Assembly: GCA_031374735.1 (NCBI GenBank) | Contig: JANMGQ010000022.1 | Span: 1-50,809 of the forward strand | DNA length: 50,809 nucleotides | Source: JABFRJ01 sp031374735 | GTDB lineage: Bacteria > Pseudomonadota > Alphaproteobacteria > Rhizobiales > Hyphomicrobiaceae | Reading direction: 5' to 3' | Shown here: positions 8,582 through 16,720 of the stretch, piece by piece | How the letters are laid out: each line of letters opens with the position of its first letter | Position numbering within the stretch: the first letter of the stretch is position 1 | Translations under genes and position numbers: made by a program | Notes under the pieces: generated by a model | The model's database searches: none | The model's input: only the letters and a program-made list of their open reading frames with translations | Told to the model about the DNA's origin: nothing

Positions 8582-9307
8582 TTACAGCGACCAAACCCGC
8601 GCACGTTCGATGAATTCGTCGACCAGCGCCGGCGTCAGCGCCGCCTCGTACTCGATCAGCAGGTTAAACCCTTGGCGGGGCCGCCGCGCCGTGGTGCGAT
8701 CACCATAGAGCACAGGAATACCGGCTGCACGCGCAGCATCAAGCAACAAGCCGACGCGGATCTGTAGATCCGGATCGTAGACCAGATCGCCGATCAAAAT
8801 CACGTCGGCCTCGGGCTTGAGGCCGAGCAGGTCGGCGGTTGTGACGTCGAGTTGGACGTCATTGGTTGCGGCGTTCAGATCACACGCAGCCACCGCCATC
8901 GGGTCGATATCAGAGCACAACACCGAGTGCGCGCCAGCTTTCATAGCGGCGATCGCGCCGAGGCCAGAGCCCGCTCCAAGATCCAGCACGCGCTTGCCGG
9001 CAACGAGCGCCGGATTGTCGAGAATGTAGCGCGCCAGACCCTGTCCACCCGGCCAGGCAAAGGCCCAATAGGGTTGGCTACCACGTCCACCATCGAGCAG
9101 GTCTTCAGCCGTGACGAAGATATCGCGCGCATCGCGGGCAAGGTGCAGGCGGATGTCCGGAACGAGCACGGTCGAGCCGATGACGGTCTCCCGCTCGATG
9201 AAGCGAACCAGATCGGCAGCGCGCAGCTTGCGGCGTGCGGTTGGCACGGTGGCGGTTGGTATCATGGTGCCAGCCACCACTGGATTGCGGCGGATATCAG
9301 GTGGCAT
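8582..9307 (-). CDS. Class I SAM-dependent methyltransferase, ETF-beta lysine methyltransferase (METTL20) type
   Basis: The 241-residue protein has a Rossmann SAM-binding motif VLDLGAGSGLGAIAA followed by the acidic CSDIDPMAV. Ahead of it lies the distinctive segment PYWAFAWPGGQGLARYILDN, and after it GDLVYDPDL takes the place of the usual NPPY motif. These three features are shared with human METTL20 (ETFBKMT) and its characterised alphaproteobacterial homologues, which methylate lysines of the ETF beta subunit. I infer the same target. Ivd and FadE in this window would use that ETF. A PrmA-like ribosomal-protein or general protein-lysine methyltransferase is the alternative. Confidence 0.75.
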   Translation of the reverse strand: MPPDIRRNPVVAGTMIPTATVPTARRKLRAADLVRFIERETVIGSTVLVPDIRLHLARDARDIFVTAEDLLDGGRGSQPYWAFAWPGGQGLARYILDNPALVAGKRVLDLGAGSGLGAIAAMKAGAHSVLCSDIDPMAVAACDLNAATNDVQLDVTTADLLGLKPEADVILIGDLVYDPDLQIRVGLLLDAARAAGIPVLYGDRTTARRPRQGFNLLIEYEAALTPALVDEFIERARVWSL

Positions 9308-9336
9308 CTTTTGTCAGCGAGCGAAAACCAAAGAGC

Positions 9337-9485
9337 GTCATCCCGGATGTACGATCGCGCGTCCCGCGTGATCGTACATCCGGGATCTTTACCTGTATCC
9401 GTAAAACACAAGTGCCAATGTGCGAGTGGTAAGGATTCCGGATATGTCTGCCGCGCCTCAGCGCGACAGAAATTCCGGAATGACG
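9337..9485. repeat. Composite palindromic element, family B (CGTCATYCCGG ends)
   Basis: The element opens with GTCATCCCGGA and closes with TCCGGAATGACG. Inside, ATCCCGGATGTACGATC (9340-9356) pairs perfectly with GATCGTACATCCGGGAT (9370-9386) around a 13-nt loop. A second imperfect hairpin spans 9433-9483. It lies between the methyltransferase and tolB, both on the minus strand. Related ends occur at 28602 and 50538. Confidence 0.8.
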
Positions 9486-9508
9486 ATTAATTCTGACAGC
9501 TGATGTTA

Positions 9509-10846
9509 TCACGTCCGCAATGGCGACCATGCGGGATCGGAGCCGAAGGCGGGTGTTGGGACGTTGCGCTCGTTTTGGCCGGTGACGTCGACCGAGAACA
9601 ACTTCGGGCCGGGGTTGGCACCTTGGCCTTCGCGGAAGAACATCAGCACACGGCCGTTCGGCGCCCAGGTCGGGCCCTCATTGTGGAAGCCGGAGGAGAG
9701 AATGCGCTCGCCCGAGCCGTCGGGCTTCAACACGCCGATGAGAAACTGCCCACCCGCCTGCTTGGTGAAAGCAATGTAGTCGCCGCGCGGCGACCAGACG
9801 GGCGTCGAGTATCGGCCTTCGCCGCGGCTGAGACGCACGACGCCGCCACCGCGACGCTGCAAAATGTAGAGTTGCTGTGTGCCTTCGCGATCGCTTTCAA
9901 ACACAATGGCTTCGCCATTTGGGGCGTAGCTGGCACCGGTGTCGATGCTTTGCGGTTGTGTGATGCGCTTCATTTGGCGAGAGCGCAGATCCATCTCGAT
10001 CAGGCTGCCAGTGGCGCCCTCGCTGACGGTGAAAATCAGGCTCTGACCATCGGCTGAAAAGCGCGCGCCGTAGCTCTGGCCCGGCACGGGCACAGCCTCG
10101 CTCTGGCCGGACTCCGTGTTCATCAGAAACACGCGCGGCTGCTGGCCTTCGTACTGCAGGTAGCAGATTTCCGAATTGGTCGGATTGAAGCGCGGTGTGA
10201 TCGCAAGTGTACGTCCATCGGTCAGCGGCTTCATGCCGAAGCCGTCCTGGTCCATGATCGCAAGACGCTTGATGCGCTTCTGCTTTGGCCCGGTTTCATC
10301 GACGAACACGATCTGCGTATCGAAATAGCCCTTGTCCTGCAGCATGCGTTCGTAGAAGCGATCAGACACCTGATGGCCGAGCCGTCGCCACACGTGTTGC
10401 GCGATTCGGAAACCACCACCGTTGTCGATCTGCCGGCCAAGGATAATATCCCAGAACCGATAGTCGACCTGCACGCGGCCCTCTTGCCGGGACACGCGGC
10501 CAACGATCAGCACTTCCGCGCCGATGCGCTGCCAGCTGGGATAATGCGGCGTCTGGTTGAGGTCGCCGATCCGTTCGATATAGGCCGCGGGATCGATGAC
10601 TTTGAAATAGCCGCAGGTGTGCAGGTTGTTGGCAACCACCTGGGTCATCTGCTGTGCGAGTTGCGGATCGTCGCTCAAGAACAACGGAATCGCGATCGGA
10701 CGGGACTTGACCTCGGATTCATCCACCGTCACGCGCAAGCGCGGGCCCGGTCCCGGAGCCTGACCCAAGGCCGATGTCCCCACGGCCATGCCGAGAGCAG
10801 CGAGGCCTGCCGTATTCAAAAGGTCACGTCGTGTCGGTCGTGTCAT
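9509..10846 (-). CDS. tolB: Tol-Pal system periplasmic protein TolB
   Basis: The roughly 445-residue product has the N-terminal D1/D2 domain of TolB (VVANNLHTCGYFKVIDPAAY) followed by a C-terminal six-bladed beta-propeller with repeats such as PRFNPTNSEICY, SYAPNGEAIVFESDR, PVWSPRGDYIAF and PTWAPNGRVLMF. TolB binds Pal and works in outer-membrane constriction at division. The leader TRRDLLNTAGLAALGMAVG carries a twin-arginine-like motif instead of an ordinary Sec leader. The start at 10846 places that motif near the N terminus. tolQ, tolR, tolA and pal are not in this window, so the gene is detached from the usual operon. Confidence 0.93.
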   Translation of the reverse strand: MTRPTRRDLLNTAGLAALGMAVGTSALGQAPGPGPRLRVTVDESEVKSRPIAIPLFLSDDPQLAQQMTQVVANNLHTCGYFKVIDPAAYIERIGDLNQTPHYPSWQRIGAEVLIVGRVSRQEGRVQVDYRFWDIILGRQIDNGGGFRIAQHVWRRLGHQVSDRFYERMLQDKGYFDTQIVFVDETGPKQKRIKRLAIMDQDGFGMKPLTDGRTLAITPRFNPTNSEICYLQYEGQQPRVFLMNTESGQSEAVPVPGQSYGARFSADGQSLIFTVSEGATGSLIEMDLRSRQMKRITQPQSIDTGASYAPNGEAIVFESDREGTQQLYILQRRGGGVVRLSRGEGRYSTPVWSPRGDYIAFTKQAGGQFLIGVLKPDGSGERILSSGFHNEGPTWAPNGRVLMFFREGQGANPGPKLFSVDVTGQNERNVPTPAFGSDPAWSPLRT

Positions 10847-10953
10847 ATCGGTCGTCCGTATGTGGGACGGGAGCAAGCCTGTGAACGCTGTACATTGCGC
10901 CCAACCATAGCGGATTCATGGCAGAGATGCACGTGTGACGTCAGCAGCCGGCC

Positions 10954-13098
10954 TCAGGCCGCATCTTTGCGTCCAGTTGACCGGTCACGCGCCAGTGCAG
11001 TCGCAGCCACGAAATCCGGTTTGCCGGAGCCAAGCAGCGGGATTGCTGCCACAATCAGCACCTCTGCGGGGATGTTGAGCTCTGACAGCCCCGTGTCGCG
11101 CACGTGACGAATGAACGCCTCGCGCGTCGCCTGAGGATCCTGCGACAAAAGCACAATCCGCTCGCCCTTGCGCGCGTCCGGCAAAGCCGCCGCAACCGAA
11201 AGAGCGCTCGGCCAGATATCGGCCGCCATCGCTTCCACGGCCGAGAGCGAGATCATCTCACCGCCGATCTTTGCGAAACGCTTGGCGCGACCCATGATGC
11301 GAACGAAACCGTGGGCATCCAAGCCGACGATGTCGCCGGTGTCATACCAACCGTCGACCGGCGCCTCGCACACGCCGGGATTTTCTACGCGCAGATAGCC
11401 GAGCATGACGTTCGGCCCTTTCACATGCAGGCGGCCAACCCTCATGTCGCCCTGCGCAGAGGGGATACCCGGAACGTCTTCAAGACGTGTCTCGATCAGA
11501 GGCAGGATACGCCCGAGCGTGCCGGCCTTGGCCGACAGCGGCGTGCCCATGGCGAGGCCCGGCGCGGTTTCCGTGATGCCGTAGCCTTCAAAAATGCGCA
11601 CGCCGAATTTGTCCATGTACAACTGACGTGTGCGCTCTTTCACGGCTTCGGCGCCAGCCAACAGAATTCGCACCTTGCGCATGTCGTAGGGATGGGCCGC
11701 GCGCGCGTAGCCATTGAGGAACGTATCGGTGCCGAAGAGAACGCTGATTTCCTTGTCATACACCAGCTCCGGAATGATGCGGTAATGCAGTGGCGTCGGA
11801 TACATGTAGAGCGGTACGCCCTCGACCAGCGGCAGGATCGTGCCAACGACAAGGCCGAAGGAGTGGAACACGGGCAGCGCATTGAACACGCGATCTTCCG
11901 TGTTCAGATCCATGCGCGAGAGACCCTGCGCGATGTTGGTCAGGATGTTGCGATGCGACAGCACCACGCCCTTCGGTGTTCCCTCTGAGCCAGACGTGAA
12001 CAAGATAACGGCGGCATCATCGGGCTTGCGCGGGACATGCGGACGCATGCCGGCGAGTAGCCCGCGGATCTTGTCGCCGGTGGTGATGCTGGCACGGATC
12101 TCGTCGAGATAGACAATCTCCAGATCCGTGCTGAGATCATCGACCAGCGGCTGCAGGCGGCCCTTTTCGATGAACGCCCGCGAGGTCAGAATGGCCTGCA
12201 CTTTGGCTGCTTTGCAGGTTGCGCGGATGCTGGCTGCGCCGGAGGAAAAGTTGATCATCGCCGGCACACGGCCGATGCTCAGCAGGGCCGTAAAAACCAC
12301 CACGACGCCCGCGGAGTTCGGCAGCATGACGCCAATCGCATCACCTTCGCCGGCATAAGGCTGTAACTTCGGTCCGAGCACTTGCGCGCCGAGCATGACT
12401 TTCTTCATCGACAGCTTCGTGCCGAGCGGATCCTGAATCGCGACCTTGGCGTGGCTCTTGCGCTTCGCGCTATCGGCGAAAGCTTGGAAGATCGTGCGGT
12501 TTACGTCGGCGCATGTCACGCGTGCGTCGACCATGATGTCGGCCAAGGCCTGACCGGCAGCCTGACGGCGCGCGCGGCCCTTCAAGCCCGGATCGAGCGC
12601 CAGCTTGGTCGGCGGTAGAAACGTGATGGTGATCTTCGGACGCCACGCCTTCTTGATCTGCGTCGGGCGCAGATAGCTGAACAGCCGGGCGTGCTCGGCC
12701 CGATTGATCTGTACCGGCACGATCCAGGCGTTCGCCTTGTCGGCCGTCATGCCGGTGCCGTCGTAGACCTTCATCAGGCTGCCGGTCGTGGTGATGCGGC
12801 CCTCGGGAAAGACGACGACGGTCTGGCCTGATTTCACGGTGTTGACCAACCCACGCGCAGCAAGCGGCCGGGTCGGGTCGAGTTTGAACGTGTTGGCAAA
12901 ACGCAGGAAAGGCTTGATCCAGCGCACTTCCGCGATGTCGGTGTTGACGGCGAACGACGCCGAGTGCGGCAGCACCGAAATCAGCATCGGCGCATCCAGC
13001 AGGCTGACATGGTTCGGCGCAATGACGGTCGGCTCACCAGCCTTCGGCAGATGCTCAAGCCCCTTTATTTCGAGGTCATAGACGACGGAGAAAAAAAA
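10954..13098 (-). CDS. aas: Aas-type protein, C-terminal segment: PlsC acyltransferase plus acyl-ACP/acyl-CoA synthetase
   Basis: This segment of about 714 residues continues the upstream transporter in the -1 frame. A PlsC domain comes first, with VYDLEIKGLEHLP, the acyltransferase motif NHVSLLDAP (HX4D) and VVFPEGRIT. An AMP-binding ligase follows, with VILFTSGSEGTPKGVVLSHRN, the EGYGITETAP core and YDTGDIV. In Aas proteins these domains activate fatty acids and reacylate lysophospholipids at the inner membrane. The frame could be entered at 13191 by a start of its own, but the residues before the T run lack any family character. I therefore take this as the second part of one gene. Confidence 0.85.
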   Translation of the reverse strand, partial: FFFSVVYDLEIKGLEHLPKAGEPTVIAPNHVSLLDAPMLISVLPHSASFAVNTDIAEVRWIKPFLRFANTFKLDPTRPLAARGLVNTVKSGQTVVVFPEGRITTTGSLMKVYDGTGMTADKANAWIVPVQINRAEHARLFSYLRPTQIKKAWRPKITITFLPPTKLALDPGLKGRARRQAAGQALADIMVDARVTCADVNRTIFQAFADSAKRKSHAKVAIQDPLGTKLSMKKVMLGAQVLGPKLQPYAGEGDAIGVMLPNSAGVVVVFTALLSIGRVPAMINFSSGAASIRATCKAAKVQAILTSRAFIEKGRLQPLVDDLSTDLEIVYLDEIRASITTGDKIRGLLAGMRPHVPRKPDDAAVILFTSGSEGTPKGVVLSHRNILTNIAQGLSRMDLNTEDRVFNALPVFHSFGLVVGTILPLVEGVPLYMYPTPLHYRIIPELVYDKEISVLFGTDTFLNGYARAAHPYDMRKVRILLAGAEAVKERTRQLYMDKFGVRIFEGYGITETAPGLAMGTPLSAKAGTLGRILPLIETRLEDVPGIPSAQGDMRVGRLHVKGPNVMLGYLRVENPGVCEAPVDGWYDTGDIVGLDAHGFVRIMGRAKRFAKIGGEMISLSAVEAMAADIWPSALSVAAALPDARKGERIVLLSQDPQATREAFIRHVRDTGLSELNIPAEVLIVAAIPLLGSGKPDFVAATALARDRSTGRKDAA

Positions 13099-14399
13099 CG
13101 CCCGAGATCGCGGACGCCCTCCTTTCCCCAGGAGCGAATGACGTAGGCGATCATGACGCCCGTGCCGGCGGCCAGCAGCGCGTACAGCCAATGCAGCGGC
13201 AGACCGATGCCCTGCAGCAGCGCGAGCACGCCACCTGCTACAGTCATGTACAGCGCGTTGAGCACGTTGACCGACGCGATCACGCGGGCGCGTTTGTCAG
13301 CATCGGCCCAGCTCTGTACGGCCGCAAATGAGGGCACGATGTAAAGGCCCCCGCCAAGGGCGAGACCAAACAAGCAGATGGCCGTCGCAACACCGCGCTT
13401 CGAGAAGGCGAAGTCGAGCAACCCGATGGGCTGGGCGGAGGCCGGAACGAATGCCGCGAGCAGCGCAAGGCCGAGCGCGAACACGGCAATCATTATGCCG
13501 CCGATCGGCACCAGCGCGAGGTTTGGCTTGTCATGGCTGACGCGCGCCGCGAGCAACGACCCGATAGCAATACCGACGGTGAACACCATCAGCGCGCCAC
13601 TGTAGACATATTCGCTGCCGCCAAGCGTGTCTTTGATCAACACCGGCAGAAGCGACATCGAGACGACGCCGACCAGCCAGAACCAGCTGGTCACATGCCC
13701 GCCGACAGAAAGACGCTTGTCCGTGCGCAGTTCGCCGAGCAGCGCAAACGTGGATTTCAGCGGGTTGCGCGTGATCTCGATGTTGGGGGCCGCCGGCCCA
13801 TGCGACGGGATCGCCTTGGCGAACAGCCAGCAGGCAACAGCGAGCACCAGGATGATGCCGACGATAATTTCGGGGCTCTTGCTCTGTGTGACCGCAATCG
13901 CGCCGCCGAGCGTGCCAAACAGGATGGCCATGAACGTGGCGCCTTCAACCAGCGCGTTACCGGACGACAGTTCCGCGGTCGTGAGCTTTTCCGGCAGGAT
14001 GCCGTATTTGACTGGGCCAAAGAGCGCGCCAACGATACCGAAGCCGAGCAGGGCCGCGAACAAGACCGGGATTGAGTGGAGATAAAAACCAACGGCCGCC
14101 AGAAGCGCGACCGGGATCTCCGCAAACTTGATTCGCTCGGCAACGCGGGCCTTGTCGTACTTATCAGCGAGTTCGCCGCCGAGTGCGGACAAAAAGAAGA
14201 ACGGCGCGATAAAGACGACGCCAGACAGCGTGATCAGCAGCGCGGCCGTCTTCGGGTCCTGCGCCGCCAGTTCGGTGCCGAAGCCGAACAGGATCAGCAT
14301 GCCGAGCGCATTTTTCAGGAAGTTGTCGTTCAGCGCAGAGCAGAATTGACACCAGAACAGCGGCACGAAGCGCCGAGCGGTCATCAAGGTTTTGATCAT
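13065..14399 (-). CDS. LplT-like MFS transporter, N-terminal segment of the Aas fusion
   Basis: The 444-residue frame encodes a 12-helix MFS domain of the lysophospholipid transporter type, beginning RFVPLFWCQFCSALNDNFLKNAL, with GELADKYDKA in the first cytoplasmic loop. The reading frame leaves the domain at RSWGKEGVRDLGRFF and then ends in ten junk residues. Moving one base back at the run of eight T gives GRFFFSVVYDLEIKGLEHLP, which joins directly to the PlsC domain. The genomic arrangement MFS-PlsC-AMP ligase is a known single-chain form. The combined chain would be 1,148 residues. Confidence 0.88.
   Translation of the reverse strand: MIKTLMTARRFVPLFWCQFCSALNDNFLKNALGMLILFGFGTELAAQDPKTAALLITLSGVVFIAPFFFLSALGGELADKYDKARVAERIKFAEIPVALLAAVGFYLHSIPVLFAALLGFGIVGALFGPVKYGILPEKLTTAELSSGNALVEGATFMAILFGTLGGAIAVTQSKSPEIIVGIILVLAVACWLFAKAIPSHGPAAPNIEITRNPLKSTFALLGELRTDKRLSVGGHVTSWFWLVGVVSMSLLPVLIKDTLGGSEYVYSGALMVFTVGIAIGSLLAARVSHDKPNLALVPIGGIMIAVFALGLALLAAFVPASAQPIGLLDFAFSKRGVATAICLFGLALGGGLYIVPSFAAVQSWADADKRARVIASVNVLNALYMTVAGGVLALLQGIGLPLHWLYALLAAGTGVMIAYVIRSWGKEGVRDLGRFFSPSSMTSK
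13091..13098 (-). other. Run of eight T (coding strand) where the Aas frame shifts by -1
   Basis: On the coding strand the sequence reads CGT TTT TTT TCT in the transporter frame. Slippage of one base backward within the T run yields TTT TTT TTC and restores the PlsC frame. It could be a missing T from sequencing or assembly, a true frameshift mutation, or a site of ribosomal or transcriptional slippage. No obvious stimulatory hairpin was identified by eye. Confidence 0.7.
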
Positions 14400-14715
14400 G
14401 GGTCAGGTCCCAGTCGGCGGGTCATAAAAGCGTGGCGAGTCGTGGTCGAGCAGGCAGTGAGTCGGTTTCAGAAGTGTTGCGATCCTTGTGCCTCGCGGCC
14501 GTTGGCGCAACAACCTATGAACGCCCAAACTGCTGACACTTGGGCACTCACTTCCGTTGGTGAACGACGTTCATTAAACAGCAAACGTCAGAGATGCGCA
14601 AGGAAAATCTGCGAGCACAGATGCAAGACAGTTAAGCGATCGCTCCCTCGGAGCCTTGACCGCCGGCGCGCTGCTGTGTGCTGTGCTGCAAGTGCCGACG
14701 TCATGGGAGGCGACT
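14400..14715. promoter_or_regulatory. Divergent intergenic region with a 13-nt palindrome
   Basis: This 316-bp stretch separates the Aas-type gene (minus) from the TPR-DUF900 gene (plus) and must hold both promoters. TGAACGACGTTCA at 14561-14573 is a perfect dyad apart from its central base and could be an operator. No convincing -35/-10 pair stands out. No coding frame is recognisable. Confidence 0.3.
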
Positions 14716-16662
14716 TTGCCGCTGATCCGTTTTTTGACTCTGGCCCTGATGCTGCTGACTGGCGGCGGGCCGGCCGCGGCGCAGCCTCAAGACAACATCA
14801 TGGCGCTGTTCGGCCAAACGATGCGCGCCTATGACGAGGGCCGCTACCCCGAAGCCTTGACCTTCGGCCTGCGCGCCTTGACCGCCAGCGAAGCGCAACA
14901 TGGCCCGATGCATGCGAGTGTTGCCGTCTCGCTGAACAACCTCGCATCGGTTTACGTGGCCCAAAACCGTTATGCCGACGCCCAACCACTCCTGGTCCGC
15001 GTCTTGAAAATCCAGGTCGCCTCATTGGGCTCGGAACATGAGCATGTGGCGACGACGCTGAGCAACATCGCGACGACAGCGCAATACCAAGGCCTGTATG
15101 AAGATGCGGCCAACCTGCATCGCCAAGCTCTGACGATGCGCGAAAAGCTTCTGGGTACTGATTCACCGCTAACGCTGGTAACGCGTGCCAATCTGGCAAC
15201 CCTGTATTTTGCGACGGGTGACTATGTCAGCGCAGAACGGCTGACACGACAAACCCTCGAGTCCCTGGCGCGAACCAACCCACCAGACGACATCGCGTTG
15301 GCCATTCCACTGCACAATCATGCCGCCATTTTAAAGGCCTTGCTGCGCTATCCTGAGGCCGAAGCGGCCGTCGTGCGCTCGCTGACCATCCGCGAAAAGC
15401 ATTTGCCGCCAGAGCACGCCGATATCGCACAATCCCTGCATCTGCTGGCGGTGATACATCATGTCAACGGCCGGCTTGATCGGGCCGAGCCGCTGTTCCG
15501 GCGCGCGCTGCGCATGTTCGAAAAAGCAATGGGGCCCGACCATCCGCAGGTCATCAACACGTTGCGCGAGTATAGCAATCTCCTGATCGAAACCGGACGC
15601 GCCGACGCCGCCCGAGACTTGCAACGGCGCGTCGAGGCGTCACCCGGATGGCAGGCGGCCGACATCCCCATTCTGTTTGCCACCAATCGTAAACCTGTCG
15701 GCAGCGGCTACGGCAACGAGGTGCAAACGGCTGGCGCAGATCTGTCGCTTGGCATCGCGACGATCCGGGCGCCTTTCGCCGAGGTCACCAACCGCGCGGA
15801 ACGAGCGGCCGAGGCGGTCGGGCAATTGCATCGCTCCGGCTCGGGCCGGTTGACGAACGAAAACAGTTTGACGTCACAGCGTGTCGACCGACTGGATGTG
15901 CCCGCCATGCGAACGCGCGCGGCGGATCATCTGTCCCGCGCTGGCCGCTTCCCGCGTCAAGCCTTCGTCTATGTCCACGGCTACAACAATTCATTCGATG
16001 AAGCGCTGCGCCGCACCGCAATGATCGCCTATGATTTGGATTTCGACGGCTTGGCCGCCGTTTTTGCATGGCCGTCAAAGAGCAGCACACTCGGCTACTT
16101 CGCGGATCGCCAGCGTGCGGATGCGTCTGCGCCGGCGCTGACAGAAATGTTGCACCATCTGGCCGCCGCACTGCCTGACGTGACCATCCATCTCGTCGCC
16201 CACAGCACGGGCGCCGATATTCTGTTGTCGGCGCTTGAACAGTTGAGCAAAGCCAATCGACCGAAGCCGCTGTTGGGTGAGGTTATCATTGCGCACGCCG
16301 ACATCGGCTTGGATCGCTTTGCTGAAACGCTGCCAAGCGTTCGCAAGCTTGGCCTCCAGATCACGTCTTACACCGGAGGTGGCGACTGGGCTGTGTGGGC
16401 CTCCAACACCATCCGGGGCCAGAGTGGCCGCGTGGGCAACACGCCCGTGTCGCTGCCCGGCGTCGACAGCATCGAAGTCTCAGGCCTCGGCGTGCGACTG
16501 GATTTCAATCACAACATTTTTGTGCGCCACCCGATTGTGTTTGCCGACATGGCCAAGCTGATGGCGACGCGTCAGCGCCCGCCAGACCATCGCACTGACA
16601 GTTTCCGCCCGCGCACGACGAAGCAAGGGGCGCATTGGCAGTATCAGGCCGGAAAGCCATGA
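14716..16662 (+). CDS. Exported TPR protein fused to a DUF900 alpha/beta hydrolase
   Basis: The roughly 648-residue protein starts with a Sec signal peptide (LPLIRFLTLALMLL, ending AAAQ). About seven kinesin-light-chain-like TPR units follow to about residue 310, such as ASVAVSLNNLASVYVAQNRY and HADIAQSLHLLAVIHHVNG. The C-terminal half is a DUF900 esterase-like domain with PILFATNRKPVG, the oxyanion-region motif FVYVHGYNNSFDEALRR, the nucleophile motif LVAHSTGADILL and a late HNIFVRHP that may supply the catalytic His. I chose TTG at 14716 because GGGAGG lies at 14705-14710 and the leader begins there. A periplasmic hydrolase steered by a TPR scaffold is the likely role; the substrate is unknown. 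Confidence 0.82.
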   Translation: MPLIRFLTLALMLLTGGGPAAAQPQDNIMALFGQTMRAYDEGRYPEALTFGLRALTASEAQHGPMHASVAVSLNNLASVYVAQNRYADAQPLLVRVLKIQVASLGSEHEHVATTLSNIATTAQYQGLYEDAANLHRQALTMREKLLGTDSPLTLVTRANLATLYFATGDYVSAERLTRQTLESLARTNPPDDIALAIPLHNHAAILKALLRYPEAEAAVVRSLTIREKHLPPEHADIAQSLHLLAVIHHVNGRLDRAEPLFRRALRMFEKAMGPDHPQVINTLREYSNLLIETGRADAARDLQRRVEASPGWQAADIPILFATNRKPVGSGYGNEVQTAGADLSLGIATIRAPFAEVTNRAERAAEAVGQLHRSGSGRLTNENSLTSQRVDRLDVPAMRTRAADHLSRAGRFPRQAFVYVHGYNNSFDEALRRTAMIAYDLDFDGLAAVFAWPSKSSTLGYFADRQRADASAPALTEMLHHLAAALPDVTIHLVAHSTGADILLSALEQLSKANRPKPLLGEVIIAHADIGLDRFAETLPSVRKLGLQITSYTGGGDWAVWASNTIRGQSGRVGNTPVSLPGVDSIEVSGLGVRLDFNHNIFVRHPIVFADMAKLMATRQRPPDHRTDSFRPRTTKQGAHWQYQAGKP

Positions 16663-16720
16663 TCGCAAACGATGCCCGCAGATCCTTCGCAGATCCGCCC
16701 AACGGTGCTAAATCTGGTCC

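Noticed and set aside
9337..9485. CRISPR array
   Set aside because: The repeats are inverted, not regularly spaced direct repeats, and no cas genes are present.
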